64,000 bases of DNA, taken from the NCBI RefSeq assembly GCF_003045775.1, contig NZ_PXNS01000011.1, forward strand, positions 1-64,000, in the 5' to 3' direction. The notes below the pieces were generated by a model, which was not told where the DNA came from, did no database searches, and saw nothing but the letters and a program-made list of their open reading frames with translations. Positions 1 to 8,885 of this stretch are shown in pieces (position 1 is the stretch's first letter; each line of letters begins with the position of its first letter). The position numbers and the translations under genes were made by a program. The DNA is from Halomonas litopenaei (lineage in GTDB: Bacteria > Pseudomonadota > Gammaproteobacteria > Pseudomonadales > Halomonadaceae).

Positions 1-616
1 TCAGGTGAATCAGCGCCTGGACGCACATGATCGCCACCGCGGCGAGGATCATGCCCTTGACCAGGGCGGGGAACGGCGGGTTCCAGGAGGTGCCGGAGCG
101 CTCCAGTTGCCACTCGCCGAGGGGGTTGTGGGAGGCGCCATAGAACATCACCCAGGCGGCGTAGGTCATGCCCAGGCAGAAGCCGAAGGTGACCAGGTCA
201 TTGAAGCGGTCGAGCCACAGCCGGAACCTCGGGCCCACGGCGTCGTAGAGCACCTTGACCCGGATATGGCGGTTGGAGGCCAGCGCGGCGGGGCCGCCGA
301 GACAGAAGCTGACCGCCACCAGCATGACCACGCTCTCGTGGACCCAGGAGGTGGGCGCGCCGAAGCCGTAGCGCATGATCACCTCATAGACGCTGATGGC
401 CATGGCGATGAACACCAGCCAGGCGGCGAACTGGGCCACCCGGACCACGCCACGATCGAAACGACTGCGCACCACATCGGGGGCACGCTCGGGCGTCCTG
501 TCCGCCGACGGGTCGGGGTTCGGGCCGCGAGAAGGCTCGTGCGAAGGATCGGGCGGCCGCCCGGCGCCGTCATGTGGCGATCCGGCGGGGGTGTTGTGGG
601 AGGAGGGAGGCGTCAT
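1..616 (-). CDS. TRAP transporter small permease, DctQ family (3' end outside window)
   Basis: Small membrane subunit of a tripartite ATP-independent periplasmic (TRAP) transporter, which couples an ion gradient to uptake of an organic acid captured by a DctP-type binding protein. Reading left from ATG at 614-616, the frame stays open to the window edge (205 codons). After a hydrophilic, Pro/Arg-rich N-terminus of about 50 residues come hydrophobic helices at roughly residues 58-75, 90-110 and 140-160, with the DctQ-typical segment SNRHIRVKVL between helices. The long polar N-terminal tail is unusual for the family and may mean the true start is further in. It lies 151 bp downstream of dctP on the same strand, so the pair form an operon; the large DctM permease should follow outside the window. 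Substrate unknown. Confidence 0.85.
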   Translation of the reverse strand, partial: MTPPSSHNTPAGSPHDGAGRPPDPSHEPSRGPNPDPSADRTPERAPDVVRSRFDRGVVRVAQFAAWLVFIAMAISVYEVIMRYGFGAPTSWVHESVVMLVAVSFCLGGPAALASNRHIRVKVLYDAVGPRFRLWLDRFNDLVTFGFCLGMTYAAWVMFYGASHNPLGEWQLERSGTSWNPPFPALVKGMILAAVAIMCVQALIHL

Positions 617-767
617 GGTTGCTCCAGGCCGCTGGCGGCGTTGGTCAACAGGTTGAAGGTCACGACCACGGGTGCGGTCAGCAAGTCGTCACGGATCTGC
701 CCCCCGGTGTCAGCAGGCTGGACCGGGGGGCAGGGGCCCTCTCGGGGGGCAGGACGGCTGGCGAGGC

Positions 768-1802
768 TTACAGTTGGCCGCGGGCGGTCAGGAAGCCGGT
801 GGCGGCGTCGTAGACCTTCTGGGTCATCTCGTTCTTGCCGGCCCACTCCTGCCATTCCTGTTCAGCCGCCTGACGGAAGGCCTTGCGTTCTTCGTCGGGC
901 AGGTCGAACGGGTGAACCTCCGGGTCCGCCTGGAGACGGGCAAGCGCTTCGATGTCCTGGGCCTTGAGTCGGGCGATCAGGTCGTAGGCCATGGCGTCGA
1001 AGGCGGTCTCGAGGGTGGTCTGAAGGTCTTCGGGCAGGCCGTCCCAGATATCCTTGTTCACCGATACCGCGATCATCGGCATGGAGTGGAAGCCCGGGTA
1101 CAGCGGGTAGGGCGCAAAGGCATGGAGGCCCTGGGCGTCGTTGTTCGACAGCACCGTGGAGTCGGCGGCGTCGATCACGCCCTTCTCAAGGCCGGTGTAG
1201 ACCTCGGAGCCGGGCAGGTTGACCGGCGTGGCGCCGATGCGCTCGAAGATGTTGTAGACCATGCCCTGGGGCGCACGAATCTTGAGTCCCTCGAAGTCTT
1301 CCAGCGACTCGATGGCCACCGTGGACGGGATCGACTCCAGCGGGAAGGTCGCCGCCGCCACCAGATGGGCGCCGTAGGGCTCCACCAGCTCGTTGTAGAG
1401 ATCCTCGCCGCCGGCGTTGTTCATGAACTCGAGGAAGTCGTAGGGGTCGTTCCAGGCGCCCACCAGATTGCCGAGCATGCCGAAGGCCGGGTTCTGGCCG
1501 GAGAAGTAGCTGGGGTCGGTCATATGGCCCTGCAGGATGCCGGAACTCACCGCCTGCAGGGTTTCGGTGGGACCTACCACCGAGTTGATCGGCAACACCT
1601 CGATGGCCACACGGCCATCGGTCATGGTCTCGATGCGCTCGGCCCACTCCTGCTTGATCTTGAAGCTCGGCTCGCCGGCGGTCTCGGAGGCCTGGAAGGT
1701 CCACTCGTATTCAGCGGCCTGGGCACTGGCGGCAGCAGTGATGGCGATGGATGCCGCACCGATGGAGGCGGCAAGACGGGAAAGCCTGGGGATAGCTCGC
1801 AT
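768..1802 (-). CDS. dctP: TRAP transporter substrate-binding protein, DctP family
   Basis: Periplasmic receptor of a TRAP transporter. The start at 1802 gives MRAIPRLSRLA followed by a hydrophobic signal peptide ending ASAQAAEYEW, and has a good ribosome site (AGGGAGA, 6 nt upstream). A longer frame starting at 1880 would bury the signal peptide, so it was not used. The mature protein shows DctP landmarks: LKIRAPQGMV, which carries the carboxylate-binding arginine, and the later YTGLEKGVIDAAD segment. Length of 344 aa is normal. It is divergent from the aldonate dehydratases across a 241-bp promoter region, so uptake of a sugar acid or related carboxylate is plausible, but the ligand cannot be read from sequence. 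Confidence 0.88.
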   Translation of the reverse strand: MRAIPRLSRLAASIGAASIAITAAASAQAAEYEWTFQASETAGEPSFKIKQEWAERIETMTDGRVAIEVLPINSVVGPTETLQAVSSGILQGHMTDPSYFSGQNPAFGMLGNLVGAWNDPYDFLEFMNNAGGEDLYNELVEPYGAHLVAAATFPLESIPSTVAIESLEDFEGLKIRAPQGMVYNIFERIGATPVNLPGSEVYTGLEKGVIDAADSTVLSNNDAQGLHAFAPYPLYPGFHSMPMIAVSVNKDIWDGLPEDLQTTLETAFDAMAYDLIARLKAQDIEALARLQADPEVHPFDLPDEERKAFRQAAEQEWQEWAGKNEMTQKVYDAATGFLTARGQL

Positions 1803-1876
1803 GGTCGATCTCCCTGATGAGAGCGTGATCGTTATTGGTGTGGCGGCAAGTCTTGACCGAGTTGCGAGTATGTTCA

Positions 1877-1896
1877 ACATATACTTTCGTATGTGT
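1877..1896. promoter_or_regulatory. Inverted repeat in the dctP/dehydratase divergent promoter
   Basis: ACATATAC-TTTC-GTATGTGT: 7 of 8 positions are symmetric. It sits in the 241-bp gap between two divergent starts. The FadR-type GntR regulator at 11969-12733 and the ROK regulator at 6962-8188 are the nearest candidate binders. The site is seen directly; its function is inferred. Confidence 0.4.
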
Positions 1897-2043
1897 GTAC
1901 TTTGTGGCGCCCGCGACGTAGGCTTGCCCAGGACCCGACGAGCGGGTCGGTATTCGCCATGACGTCGAAGGCCAGCGATTGGCCCGAGACAGCAGGCAGA
2001 CCGGTTGCCGCTCGCCCCGTGACAGAGTTGAAGGAGCCAGGCA

Positions 2044-3855
2044 ATGGCCGATAGTGATCAGGATTCCCCAAGCGTGGGTATTGAGGCTGCAAGCGACGAA
2101 GCGGCGACCGAAGTGCCCCAGAAGGCACGCTTTCGTAGCGCCGAGTGGTTCGGCAGCGCGGACAAGAACGGCTTCATGTACCGCAGCTGGATGAAGAATC
2201 AGGGGATTCCTGATCACGAATTCGATGGCCGCCCGATCATCGGTATCTGCAATACCTTCTCCGAGCTCACACCGTGCAACGCCCACTTCCGCAAGCTGGC
2301 CGAGCACGTCAAGAAGGGGGTGCTGGAGGCGGGCGGCTACCCGGTGGAGTTCCCGGTGTTCTCCAACGGCGAATCCAATCTGCGTCCCACCGCCATGTTC
2401 ACCCGCAACCTGGCGAGCATGGACGTGGAGGAGGCCATTCGCGGCAATCCGCTGGACGGCGTGGTGTTGCTGACCGGCTGCGACAAGACCACTCCGGCGC
2501 TGTTGATGGGGGCGGCCAGCTGCGACATCCCGGCCATCGTGGTCACCGGCGGGCCGATGCTCAACGGCAAGCACAAGGGCCGGGATATCGGCTCCGGCAC
2601 CGTGGTCTGGCAGCTGTCCGAGGAGGTCAAGGCAGGCAAGATATCGATCCACGACTTCATGGCCGCAGAGGCCGGCATGTCACGCTCCGCCGGCACCTGC
2701 AACACCATGGGCACGGCCTCCACCATGGCCTGCATGGCGGAATCGCTGGGGGTGTCGCTGCCCCACAATGCGGCGATTCCTGCGGTGGACTCGCGCCGCT
2801 ATGTGCTGGCGCACCTGTCGGGCAATCGCATCGTCGACATGGTCAAGGAGGACCTGCGGTTGTCTCGGGTGCTGACCCGGGAGGCCTTCGAGAACGCCAT
2901 TCGCACCAACGCCGCCATCGGTGGCTCGACCAATGCGGTGATCCACCTCAAGGCGATCGCCGGACGCATGGGCGTCGAGCTCGAGCTCGATGACTGGAAC
3001 CGGGTAGGGCGTGGCACCCCGACCATCGTCGACCTGCAGCCGTCGGGGCGCTTTCTGATGGAGGAGTTCTACTACGCCGGCGGGCTTCCGGCGGTGCTGC
3101 GGCGCCTCGGTGAGGCAGACCGCCTGCCCCACAAGGAGGCGCTGACGGTCAACGGCCAGACCCTGTGGGACAACGTCAAGGATGCGCCGCTCTACAACGA
3201 TCAGGTGATTCGTGAGCTGGACAACCCGCTGGTGGACGACGGTGGCATGTGCGTGCTGCGCGGCAACCTGGCGCCCAAGGGCGCGGTGCTCAAGCCCTCG
3301 GCGGCGAGCCCCGAGCTGATGCGTCACCGTGGTCGCGCGGTGGTGTTCGAGAACTTCGACGACTACAAGGCGCGGATCAATGACCCGGATCTGGAGGTCG
3401 ATGCCGACAGCGTGCTGGTGATGAAGCACTGCGGTCCCAAGGGCTACCACGGCATGGCCGAGGTGGGCAACATGGGCCTGCCGGCGAAGCTCCTGGCCCA
3501 GGGCGTGACCGACATGGTGCGGATCTCGGACGCTCGCATGAGCGGTACCGCCTATGGCACCGTGGTCCTGCATGTGGCGCCGGAGGCGGCGGCCGGCGGT
3601 CCCCTGGCGGCGGTAGAGAACGGCGACTGGATCGAGCTGGATGCCTACGACGGGCGTCTGCATCTGGACGTCGACGAGGCCGAGCTCGAGCGGCGCCTGT
3701 CCGCCAGCGATCCCACCGAGGCGTCGCGCCGTATCGCCTCCAGCGGCGGCTACCGTCAGCTCTACATCGAGCACGTGCTGCAGGCCGATGAAGGCTGCGA
3801 CTTCGACTTTCTGGTGGGCTGTCGTGGCGCGGACGTTCCGCGACACTCCCACTGA
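2044..3855 (+). CDS. IlvD/Edd-family sugar-acid dehydratase, L-arabonate dehydratase type
   Basis: Iron-sulfur dehydratase that converts an aldonate (probably L-arabonate or a related pentonate) to the 2-keto-3-deoxy acid in non-phosphorylative sugar oxidation. Cluster-ligand cysteines are visible at about Cys78 (LTPCNAH), Cys146 (TGCDKTTPA) and Cys219 ([10 protein letters not shown]), with Mg/substrate motif RMSGTAYGT near the C-terminus. Length of 603 aa includes about 25 extra N-terminal residues compared with characterised L-arabonate dehydratases. The missing branched-chain context and the pentonate-type signature argue against biosynthetic IlvD. It is followed after 72 bp by a second paralogous dehydratase and then a sugar dehydrogenase, all on the same strand. 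The two paralogues differ enough to suggest two substrates. Confidence 0.82.
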   Translation: MADSDQDSPSVGIEAASDEAATEVPQKARFRSAEWFGSADKNGFMYRSWMKNQGIPDHEFDGRPIIGICNTFSELTPCNAHFRKLAEHVKKGVLEAGGYPVEFPVFSNGESNLRPTAMFTRNLASMDVEEAIRGNPLDGVVLLTGCDKTTPALLMGAASCDIPAIVVTGGPMLNGKHKGRDIGSGTVVWQLSEEVKAGKISIHDFMAAEAGMSRSAGTCNTMGTASTMACMAESLGVSLPHNAAIPAVDSRRYVLAHLSGNRIVDMVKEDLRLSRVLTREAFENAIRTNAAIGGSTNAVIHLKAIAGRMGVELELDDWNRVGRGTPTIVDLQPSGRFLMEEFYYAGGLPAVLRRLGEADRLPHKEALTVNGQTLWDNVKDAPLYNDQVIRELDNPLVDDGGMCVLRGNLAPKGAVLKPSAASPELMRHRGRAVVFENFDDYKARINDPDLEVDADSVLVMKHCGPKGYHGMAEVGNMGLPAKLLAQGVTDMVRISDARMSGTAYGTVVLHVAPEAAAGGPLAAVENGDWIELDAYDGRLHLDVDEAELERRLSASDPTEASRRIASSGGYRQLYIEHVLQADEGCDFDFLVGCRGADVPRHSH

Positions 3856-3927
3856 GCGCTCCCGACCTTCGCACCCAATGGCAGACCGTTGCCGCTCGCA
3901 TGCCGGCGGCAACCGCAGGAGAACACC

Positions 3928-5730
3928 ATGACCCAGCGCCCCCGCCTTACCCCCGACCAGCTGCGTTCCCGCTGGTGGTTCGACAATGCCGACCACCCGG
4001 GCACCACTGCGCTGTGCATCGAGCGTTACCTCAACTACGGGGTGACCCTCGATGAGCTGACCTCGGGCAAGCCGATCATCGGCATCGCCCAGTCCGGTTC
4101 CGACCTGACCCCCTGCAATCGTCACCACATCGAGCTGGTCAAGCGGGTCAAGGACGGTATACGCGCTGCCGGCGGGGTGCCCTTCGAGTTCCCCCTGCAC
4201 CCGATCCACGAGAACGTGCGCCGGCCCACGGCGGCGCTGGACCGCAACCTGGCCTACCTGGGCCTGGTGGAGGTGCTGCACGGCTATCCGCTGGACGGCG
4301 TGGTGCTGACCACCGGCTGTGACAAGACCACCCCGGCCTGTTTGATGGCGGCGGCGACGGTCAACATTCCGGCCATCGTGCTGTCCGGCGGCCCCATGCT
4401 CAATGGCTGGCGGGGCAACGAGCGGGTCGGCTCCGGCACCATCATCTGGGAGCTGAGAAAGCGTCTGGCCGCCGGCGACATCGACTACGCCGAGTTTCTT
4501 GCCCGGGCCAGCGACTCGGCGCCTTCGGTGGGCCACTGCAACACCATGGGTACCGCCTCCACCATGAACTCCATGGCCGAGGCGCTGGGCATGAGCCTGC
4601 CGGGGTCGGCGATGATTCCCGGGCCCTACAAGGAACGCGCGATGGTCGCCTACGACACCGGCGAGCGCGCGGTCGAGATGGTATGGCAGGACCTGCGTCC
4701 GCTCGACATCCTGACGCGCGAGGCGTTCGAGAACGCGGTGGTGGTGTGTTCGGCGCTGGGGGGATCGTCCAATGCGCCGATCCACGTCAACGCCATCGCC
4801 CGCCATGCAGGCGTTGCGCTCGACAACGACGACTGGCAGCGACTGGGCCACCGGATTCCGTTGCTGGCCAACGTGATGCCGGCGGGTGCCTATCTGGGTG
4901 AGGAGTTCCATCGTGCCGGCGGGGTGCCGGCAGTCCAGCACGAGCTGCTCGAGCGCGGACTGCTGCACGGCGACGTCACCGGCGTCGACGGCCGCCGCCT
5001 GGCCGACAGCATCGCGGGCCGCGAGACGCAGGACGAGGAGGTCATCCGACGCTTCGACAATCCGCTGGTCGAACACGCCGGCTTCCTGAACCTCAAGGGC
5101 AACCTGTTCGACTCGGCGCTGATGAAGACCAGCGTGATCTCGCCGGACTTTCGTCGGCGGTTTCTCGAGAACCCGGACGACCCGGATGCCTTCGAGGGCC
5201 GGGTGGTGGTGTTCGACGGCTCCGAGGACTACCACGCCCGCATCGACGATCCCGAACTCGGCATCGACGCCAGCACCATCCTGATCATGCGTGGGGCGGG
5301 ACCGGTGGGCCATCCTGGCGGCGCCGAGGTGGTCAACATGCAGCCGCCGGAGGCGCTGATTCGCCAGGGGATCGAGTCGCTGCCGTGTCTGGGCGACGGG
5401 CGTCAGTCGGGGACCTCGGGATCGCCCTCGATCCTCAACGCCTCGCCGGAAGCCGCCACCGGCGGGCCGCTGGCGCTGGTCCAGACCGGCGATCGACTAC
5501 GCGTGGATCTGGGCCGCTGCGAGGTCCGCCTGCTGGTGGACGATGACGAAATCACCCAGCGTCGACAGCGTCTCGACGCCCAGGGCGGCTATCCCTATCC
5601 GGCCCACCAGACGCCGTGGCAGGAGATCCAGCGCACCCTGATCGAACCACTGGATCGCGGCATGACCCTGCGCGGCGCCGACGCCTACCGTGACGTGGCG
5701 CGCCAGAGTCCGCCCAGGGACAATCACTGA
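3928..5730 (+). CDS. xylD: D-xylonate dehydratase (IlvD/Edd family)
   Basis: Dehydrates D-xylonate to 2-keto-3-deoxy-xylonate in Weimberg/Dahms-type xylose oxidation. From the start at 3928 (GCAGGAGA upstream) the 600-aa protein closely follows the Caulobacter XylD pattern as recalled. It opens with RSRWWFDN, then has [20 protein letters not shown] (Cys63), [11 protein letters not shown] (Cys131), [12 protein letters not shown] (Cys204), LGDGRQSGT and a C-terminal RDNH. The match to XylD is clearly better than to the gene just upstream, supporting different substrates for the two. A longer frame starting at 3889 lacks a ribosome site. Probably co-transcribed with the upstream dehydratase and the downstream dehydrogenase. 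Confidence 0.87.
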   Translation: MTQRPRLTPDQLRSRWWFDNADHPGTTALCIERYLNYGVTLDELTSGKPIIGIAQSGSDLTPCNRHHIELVKRVKDGIRAAGGVPFEFPLHPIHENVRRPTAALDRNLAYLGLVEVLHGYPLDGVVLTTGCDKTTPACLMAAATVNIPAIVLSGGPMLNGWRGNERVGSGTIIWELRKRLAAGDIDYAEFLARASDSAPSVGHCNTMGTASTMNSMAEALGMSLPGSAMIPGPYKERAMVAYDTGERAVEMVWQDLRPLDILTREAFENAVVVCSALGGSSNAPIHVNAIARHAGVALDNDDWQRLGHRIPLLANVMPAGAYLGEEFHRAGGVPAVQHELLERGLLHGDVTGVDGRRLADSIAGRETQDEEVIRRFDNPLVEHAGFLNLKGNLFDSALMKTSVISPDFRRRFLENPDDPDAFEGRVVVFDGSEDYHARIDDPELGIDASTILIMRGAGPVGHPGGAEVVNMQPPEALIRQGIESLPCLGDGRQSGTSGSPSILNASPEAATGGPLALVQTGDRLRVDLGRCEVRLLVDDDEITQRRQRLDAQGGYPYPAHQTPWQEIQRTLIEPLDRGMTLRGADAYRDVARQSPPRDNH

Positions 5731-5936
5731 AAGGGTGATCCTCGTCCTTGTCTGGGCGCCCGCCAGGGCCTTCGCAGCAGCACACCAGGGCTGACCCGAC
5801 CTTTTGCCCGGGGTAGCGAGGGTGGCGACAGGTCCCTGGCGTAGCTGGGGCAGGGTTGGTCACGCCCCTCGGCTCAATTATGCTGTGCTCCTTGATTACG
5901 TTGAGGTCTCCGCGGGGACCGCTCCAGGAGGCAGTA

Positions 5937-6878
5937 ATGCGGCAGTTTCGACTGGGCGTGGCCGGCGCCGGCAAGATCGTCCGGGATCAGCATCTGGACG
6001 CCATCCGTGCCACCGAAGGACTTGAGCTGGTGGCGTCGGCGGACCCTCATTCGCGCCTGGAGGACGTGGCGTCCTACGCAAGTCTCGAGGAGATGCTCGA
6101 CGCCGAGCCGGATATCGACGCCGTGGCGATCTGCACTCCTGCCCATCTGCGCCACAGGCTCGCCAGTCAGGCGCTGGCCCGTGGCAAGGCGGTGCTGTTG
6201 GAAAAGCCGCCGGGTGCCACCCTGGCCGAGGTGCAGGACCTCAAGGCACAGGCCGAAAAGGCGGGACTTACGCTGTTCGCCGCTTGGCACTCGCGCTTTG
6301 CCCCGGGCATCGCCGCGGCCGCCGAGTGGCTCGCTGGACGCCGGGTCGAGGGCGTCGATATTCGCTGGCACGAGGACGTGCGGGTGTGGCATCCAGGCCA
6401 GGCCTGGCTGTGGGAAGCCGGCGGCATGGGGGTGTTCGATCCGGGCATCAACGCCCTGTCCATCGTTACCGCACTGCTGCCCGATCCGTTCTTCTTGAAG
6501 CGGGCCAATCTGGTCGTGCCCGCCAACGCCCAGACACCCATCGCGGCGACGCTTGAATGGCGTACCGCCGATGGCGTCCTGCTGAGCGGTGACTTTGACT
6601 TCCGCCACGAGGATCCGCCGTGCTGGGAGATGACCTTCGTCACCGATGGGGGAACCTTGACCCTGGAGGCAGGGGGCGCCCGTCTGATCGCCGATGGCAG
6701 GACGCTGATCGATGAGCCGGAGCGCGAGTACCAGGGGGTCTACGCGCATTTCCACAGCTTGCTCGAGGCTGGCCAGCGCGATATGGACATCACGCCGCTG
6801 CAGCAGGTGGCCGACGCCCTGATGCTGGGGCATCGCCAGGCCACCGAGGCCTTCGTCGACGATGATGGCAGCGCCTGA
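5937..6878 (+). CDS. L-arabinose/D-galactose 1-dehydrogenase (Gfo/Idh/MocA family)
   Basis: NAD(P)-dependent oxidation of L-arabinose, D-galactose or a related aldose to the lactone, the first step of the oxidative pathway whose second half is the dehydratases upstream. The start at 5937 has AGGAGG 6 nt upstream. Features: N-terminal Rossmann motif GVAGAGKIVRDQH, the family signature LEKPPGATL, and the block DVRVWHPGQAWLWEAGGMGVFDPGINALS cut here to its key parts (WHPGQ and DPGIN), characteristic of Azospirillum L-arabinose 1-dehydrogenase and Pseudomonas galactose dehydrogenase. Length of 313 aa is normal. A 206-bp gap separates it from xylD, so a separate promoter is possible. Sugar preference cannot be decided from sequence. 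Confidence 0.85.
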   Translation: MRQFRLGVAGAGKIVRDQHLDAIRATEGLELVASADPHSRLEDVASYASLEEMLDAEPDIDAVAICTPAHLRHRLASQALARGKAVLLEKPPGATLAEVQDLKAQAEKAGLTLFAAWHSRFAPGIAAAAEWLAGRRVEGVDIRWHEDVRVWHPGQAWLWEAGGMGVFDPGINALSIVTALLPDPFFLKRANLVVPANAQTPIAATLEWRTADGVLLSGDFDFRHEDPPCWEMTFVTDGGTLTLEAGGARLIADGRTLIDEPEREYQGVYAHFHSLLEAGQRDMDITPLQQVADALMLGHRQATEAFVDDDGSA

Positions 6879-6941
6879 ACACGCCACTTCGCGTCGATCT
6901 CTCGATGACCCACGACGCCGTCGCTCCCTTGGTGTGAGCTG

Positions 6942-6963
6942 AACCCGCCAGAAGCAGCGGGTT
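6942..6963. terminator. Hairpin between convergent genes
   Basis: Stem AACCCGC/GCGGGTT with an 8-nt loop. It lies just after the sugar dehydrogenase and overlaps the stop codon of the convergent ROK regulator, so it could end transcripts from both sides. No long T tract is present. Confidence 0.5.
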
Positions 6964-8188
6964 ATTCGTCAGTGGCGAATTCGTCGTGGCGAGCCAGCAA
7001 CTGGCACAGTACCTGGGCGGCAGCGCCGCGGGCGGCGGTCGCCAGGCTGTCGTCGAGGATGCGCACCGGGATCGGCGGCGCCTGTGGCAGCAGATGGTTC
7101 TGATGACGAGTGAAGAACGCAAGCGCCGGGTCCAGCAGCGGTGCGCCCAGCTTCACCAGCGAGCCACCGATGACGATGCGCTCGGGATTCAGGGTGAGGT
7201 GGAGATTGAGCAGCAGCAGGCCCAGGGCTTCCCCTGCCTGGTTGAGGGTCTCGGCCACCAGGTCGGGGTCGTGGTGATGCTTGATGCCTTCGCTCAAGGA
7301 GGCGCCGGCCTCGATACCCAGGGCATCACGCAGGGCCCAGCCACTGACCAGGGTCTCGGCGCAGCCGTGGTTGCCGCAGTGACACGGCTTGCCCCCCGGC
7401 GCCAGGAGTGTGTGGCCGATCTCTCCGGCCAGCCCATGCACGCCACGAATCACCCGGGGCGGCGTGCCTTGCACTACCAGCCCGCTGCCGATCCCGGTAG
7501 CCGCGCTGACGTACAACAGTGAGGACGGTGTCGCGGCATCCTGGCCGCTGGACGGGCTGCAATAGAGCTCGCCAAAGGCCGCCGCCTTGGCCTCGTTGTC
7601 CATGCACCAGAATCGTCTCGAATCATCGCCGAGTTCCGGCAGGCGCTGCCTGAGCATCTCGAGCAGCGGGACGTCTCGCCAGCCCAGGTTGGGCGCCAGG
7701 CTAAGCCGCGACTGCTCCGGCGACGTCGGCCCCGGCACCGCCAGTCCCACACCGAGCAGTGTCCTGTGTGAAAGCGCCGTCCGGATAAGCTCGCGCACCA
7801 TGGGCACGATCTGATCCAGGGTATCGTCTGGCCGGGTCGGCACCACGGCCTGGTGTCGCTGGGCCAGGATCTGGCCATGAAAGTTGATGGCCAGCACGTG
7901 CAGGCCATGGACCCCGATCTCGATGCCCAGGATGGCATGGCTGTCGGGATTGAGGGACAGCGCCCGTCCGGGGCGGCCGCTACCCCCACGCAGCAGATCG
8001 CCTTCGACCAGCCAGCCCTGGTCCAGCAGCGTCTGTACGGCGGCGCCGACGGTTACCTTGGTCAGGGCGGTGCGCTGGGCAAGCTCGGCACGGGTCAGCC
8101 CGGGCTGGCGGCGCAGCCACTCCAGCAGAGAGGCGCGGTTGCGTGACTTGAGCGCACCAAGGTCGCCGGCGGTGGAAGAGGCGGTCAT
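6962..8188 (-). CDS. ROK-family transcriptional repressor (XylR/NagC type)
   Basis: Sugar-responsive repressor. Residues about 10-75 form a winged helix-turn-helix (LTRAELAQRTALTKVTVGAAV). The rest is a ROK sugar-kinase-like sensor domain with GIEIGVHG, the glycine-rich YVSAATGIGSGLV, and the ROK zinc motif CHCGNHGCAETL. Length of 408 aa is typical of XylR/NagC repressors. It lies between the arabinose/galactose dehydrogenase and the divergent xylose dehydrogenase, so it is the natural local regulator of pentose oxidation. A perfect TTACTAA-N7-TTAGTAA palindrome lies in its upstream region (8653-8673). The kinase-like domain is fused to a DNA-binding domain, so this is not a sugar kinase. Confidence 0.88.
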   Translation of the reverse strand: MTASSTAGDLGALKSRNRASLLEWLRRQPGLTRAELAQRTALTKVTVGAAVQTLLDQGWLVEGDLLRGGSGRPGRALSLNPDSHAILGIEIGVHGLHVLAINFHGQILAQRHQAVVPTRPDDTLDQIVPMVRELIRTALSHRTLLGVGLAVPGPTSPEQSRLSLAPNLGWRDVPLLEMLRQRLPELGDDSRRFWCMDNEAKAAAFGELYCSPSSGQDAATPSSLLYVSAATGIGSGLVVQGTPPRVIRGVHGLAGEIGHTLLAPGGKPCHCGNHGCAETLVSGWALRDALGIEAGASLSEGIKHHHDPDLVAETLNQAGEALGLLLLNLHLTLNPERIVIGGSLVKLGAPLLDPALAFFTRHQNHLLPQAPPIPVRILDDSLATAARGAAAQVLCQLLARHDEFATDE

Positions 8189-8272
8189 GAACGAAAGTCT
8201 CCGACCCTGTCAGGGATGGGGAAGGTCGCGTCGAGTGTACCAAGGCGGGCGACGGGCCGCAGCGCCGGACTT

Positions 8273-8417
8273 TAGGGCTTGTCTGAAAAGTGCCTGCGCT
8301 CGGTAATACGGCGTTAAAAATCGGATCAACATGCTCATTTACACCCCGTAAACTGCGCTTTCTCACCAATTTTTGCCTTGTCTAACCTTCGCTCGTCGAC
8401 TTTTCGGACAGCGCCTA
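8273..8417 (+). repeat. Interspersed intergenic element, copy 1 (145 bp)
   Basis: This element matches 31160-31310 in reverse orientation, and its ends match the remnant at 61384-61478. Its ends are imperfect inverted repeats of the form TAGGGCYTGTMYGAAAAGT. The core includes GCTCGGTAATACGGCGTTAA and a segment near GTAAACTGCGCTTTCTCACC, both kept in copy 2. It carries no open frame of note. The whole gap 8189-8885 has no gene: it holds this element, short direct repeats (TTCAGAAGAGCACYGG twice near 8518 and 8538), a probable ROK operator and a 17-bp tandem repeat. Confidence 0.85.
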
Positions 8418-8652
8418 GCGCCGTACAGTAGCGCCCGGCTGCATCGACCGACTGCATCGGCCGGCTACATCGGCCGAACAAGGATCCTGAGTGAATCCGT
8501 GCGACGCCTGTGCCGCTTTTCAGAAGAGCACTGGATTTCAGAAGAGCACCGGGCGCCATCAAGCACCTTTCCGCTGGGAGGCTTCTGTTCGACATAAGTG
8601 CAATGGCACAAGGCGTCCGACTCGACAAGACTGTGCACTTAGTTAGGACAAA

Positions 8653-8673
8653 TTACTAACGAAATATTAGTAA
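8653..8673. promoter_or_regulatory. Probable ROK-repressor operator upstream of xylose dehydrogenase
   Basis: A perfect inverted repeat TTACTAA-CGAAATA-TTAGTAA in an AT-rich island, between the divergent ROK regulator and xylose dehydrogenase genes. TTAGTAA-like half sites are typical for XylR/NagC operators. A further related half site TTAGTTA lies at 8639-8645. The palindrome is seen directly; the binder is inferred from position. Confidence 0.55.
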
Positions 8674-8717
8674 AGAGAAATAACAAACATCTCTCGTCGA
8701 ACGAACGGATCTCGCCA

Positions 8718-8768
8718 GACGAAAGGCTTCGCCAATCGAAAGGCTTCGTCGATCGAAAGGCGAAAGCG
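8718..8768 (+). repeat. 17-bp tandem repeat, three units
   Basis: Units at 8718-8734, 8735-8751 and 8752-8768 share the core CGAAAGGC with TTCG following in the first two. They lie in the 5' leader of the xylose dehydrogenase gene, about 120 bp before its start. Function unknown. Confidence 0.6.
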
Positions 8769-8885
8769 GTGACAGACGCCGCCTCCAGCAGGCCAAGCCG
8801 ATACGTCGACGAGCGCAGGCGCTTCCAGGCAAGTCCTGGATGGCTTAGGTACAACCCCTACAACAGCAACGGGAGTCACGCTGAC

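Noticed and set aside
2680..5313. 877-codon open frame on the minus strand across both dehydratase genes
   Set aside because: It is antisense to two well-conserved dehydratases, is His/Val/Gly-rich in the way GC-rich shadow frames are, and shows no recognisable domain.
8769..8885. N-terminal extension of xylose dehydrogenase
   Set aside because: No homology to the family and no ribosome site; the ATG at 8886 places the cofactor motif as in Caulobacter XylB.
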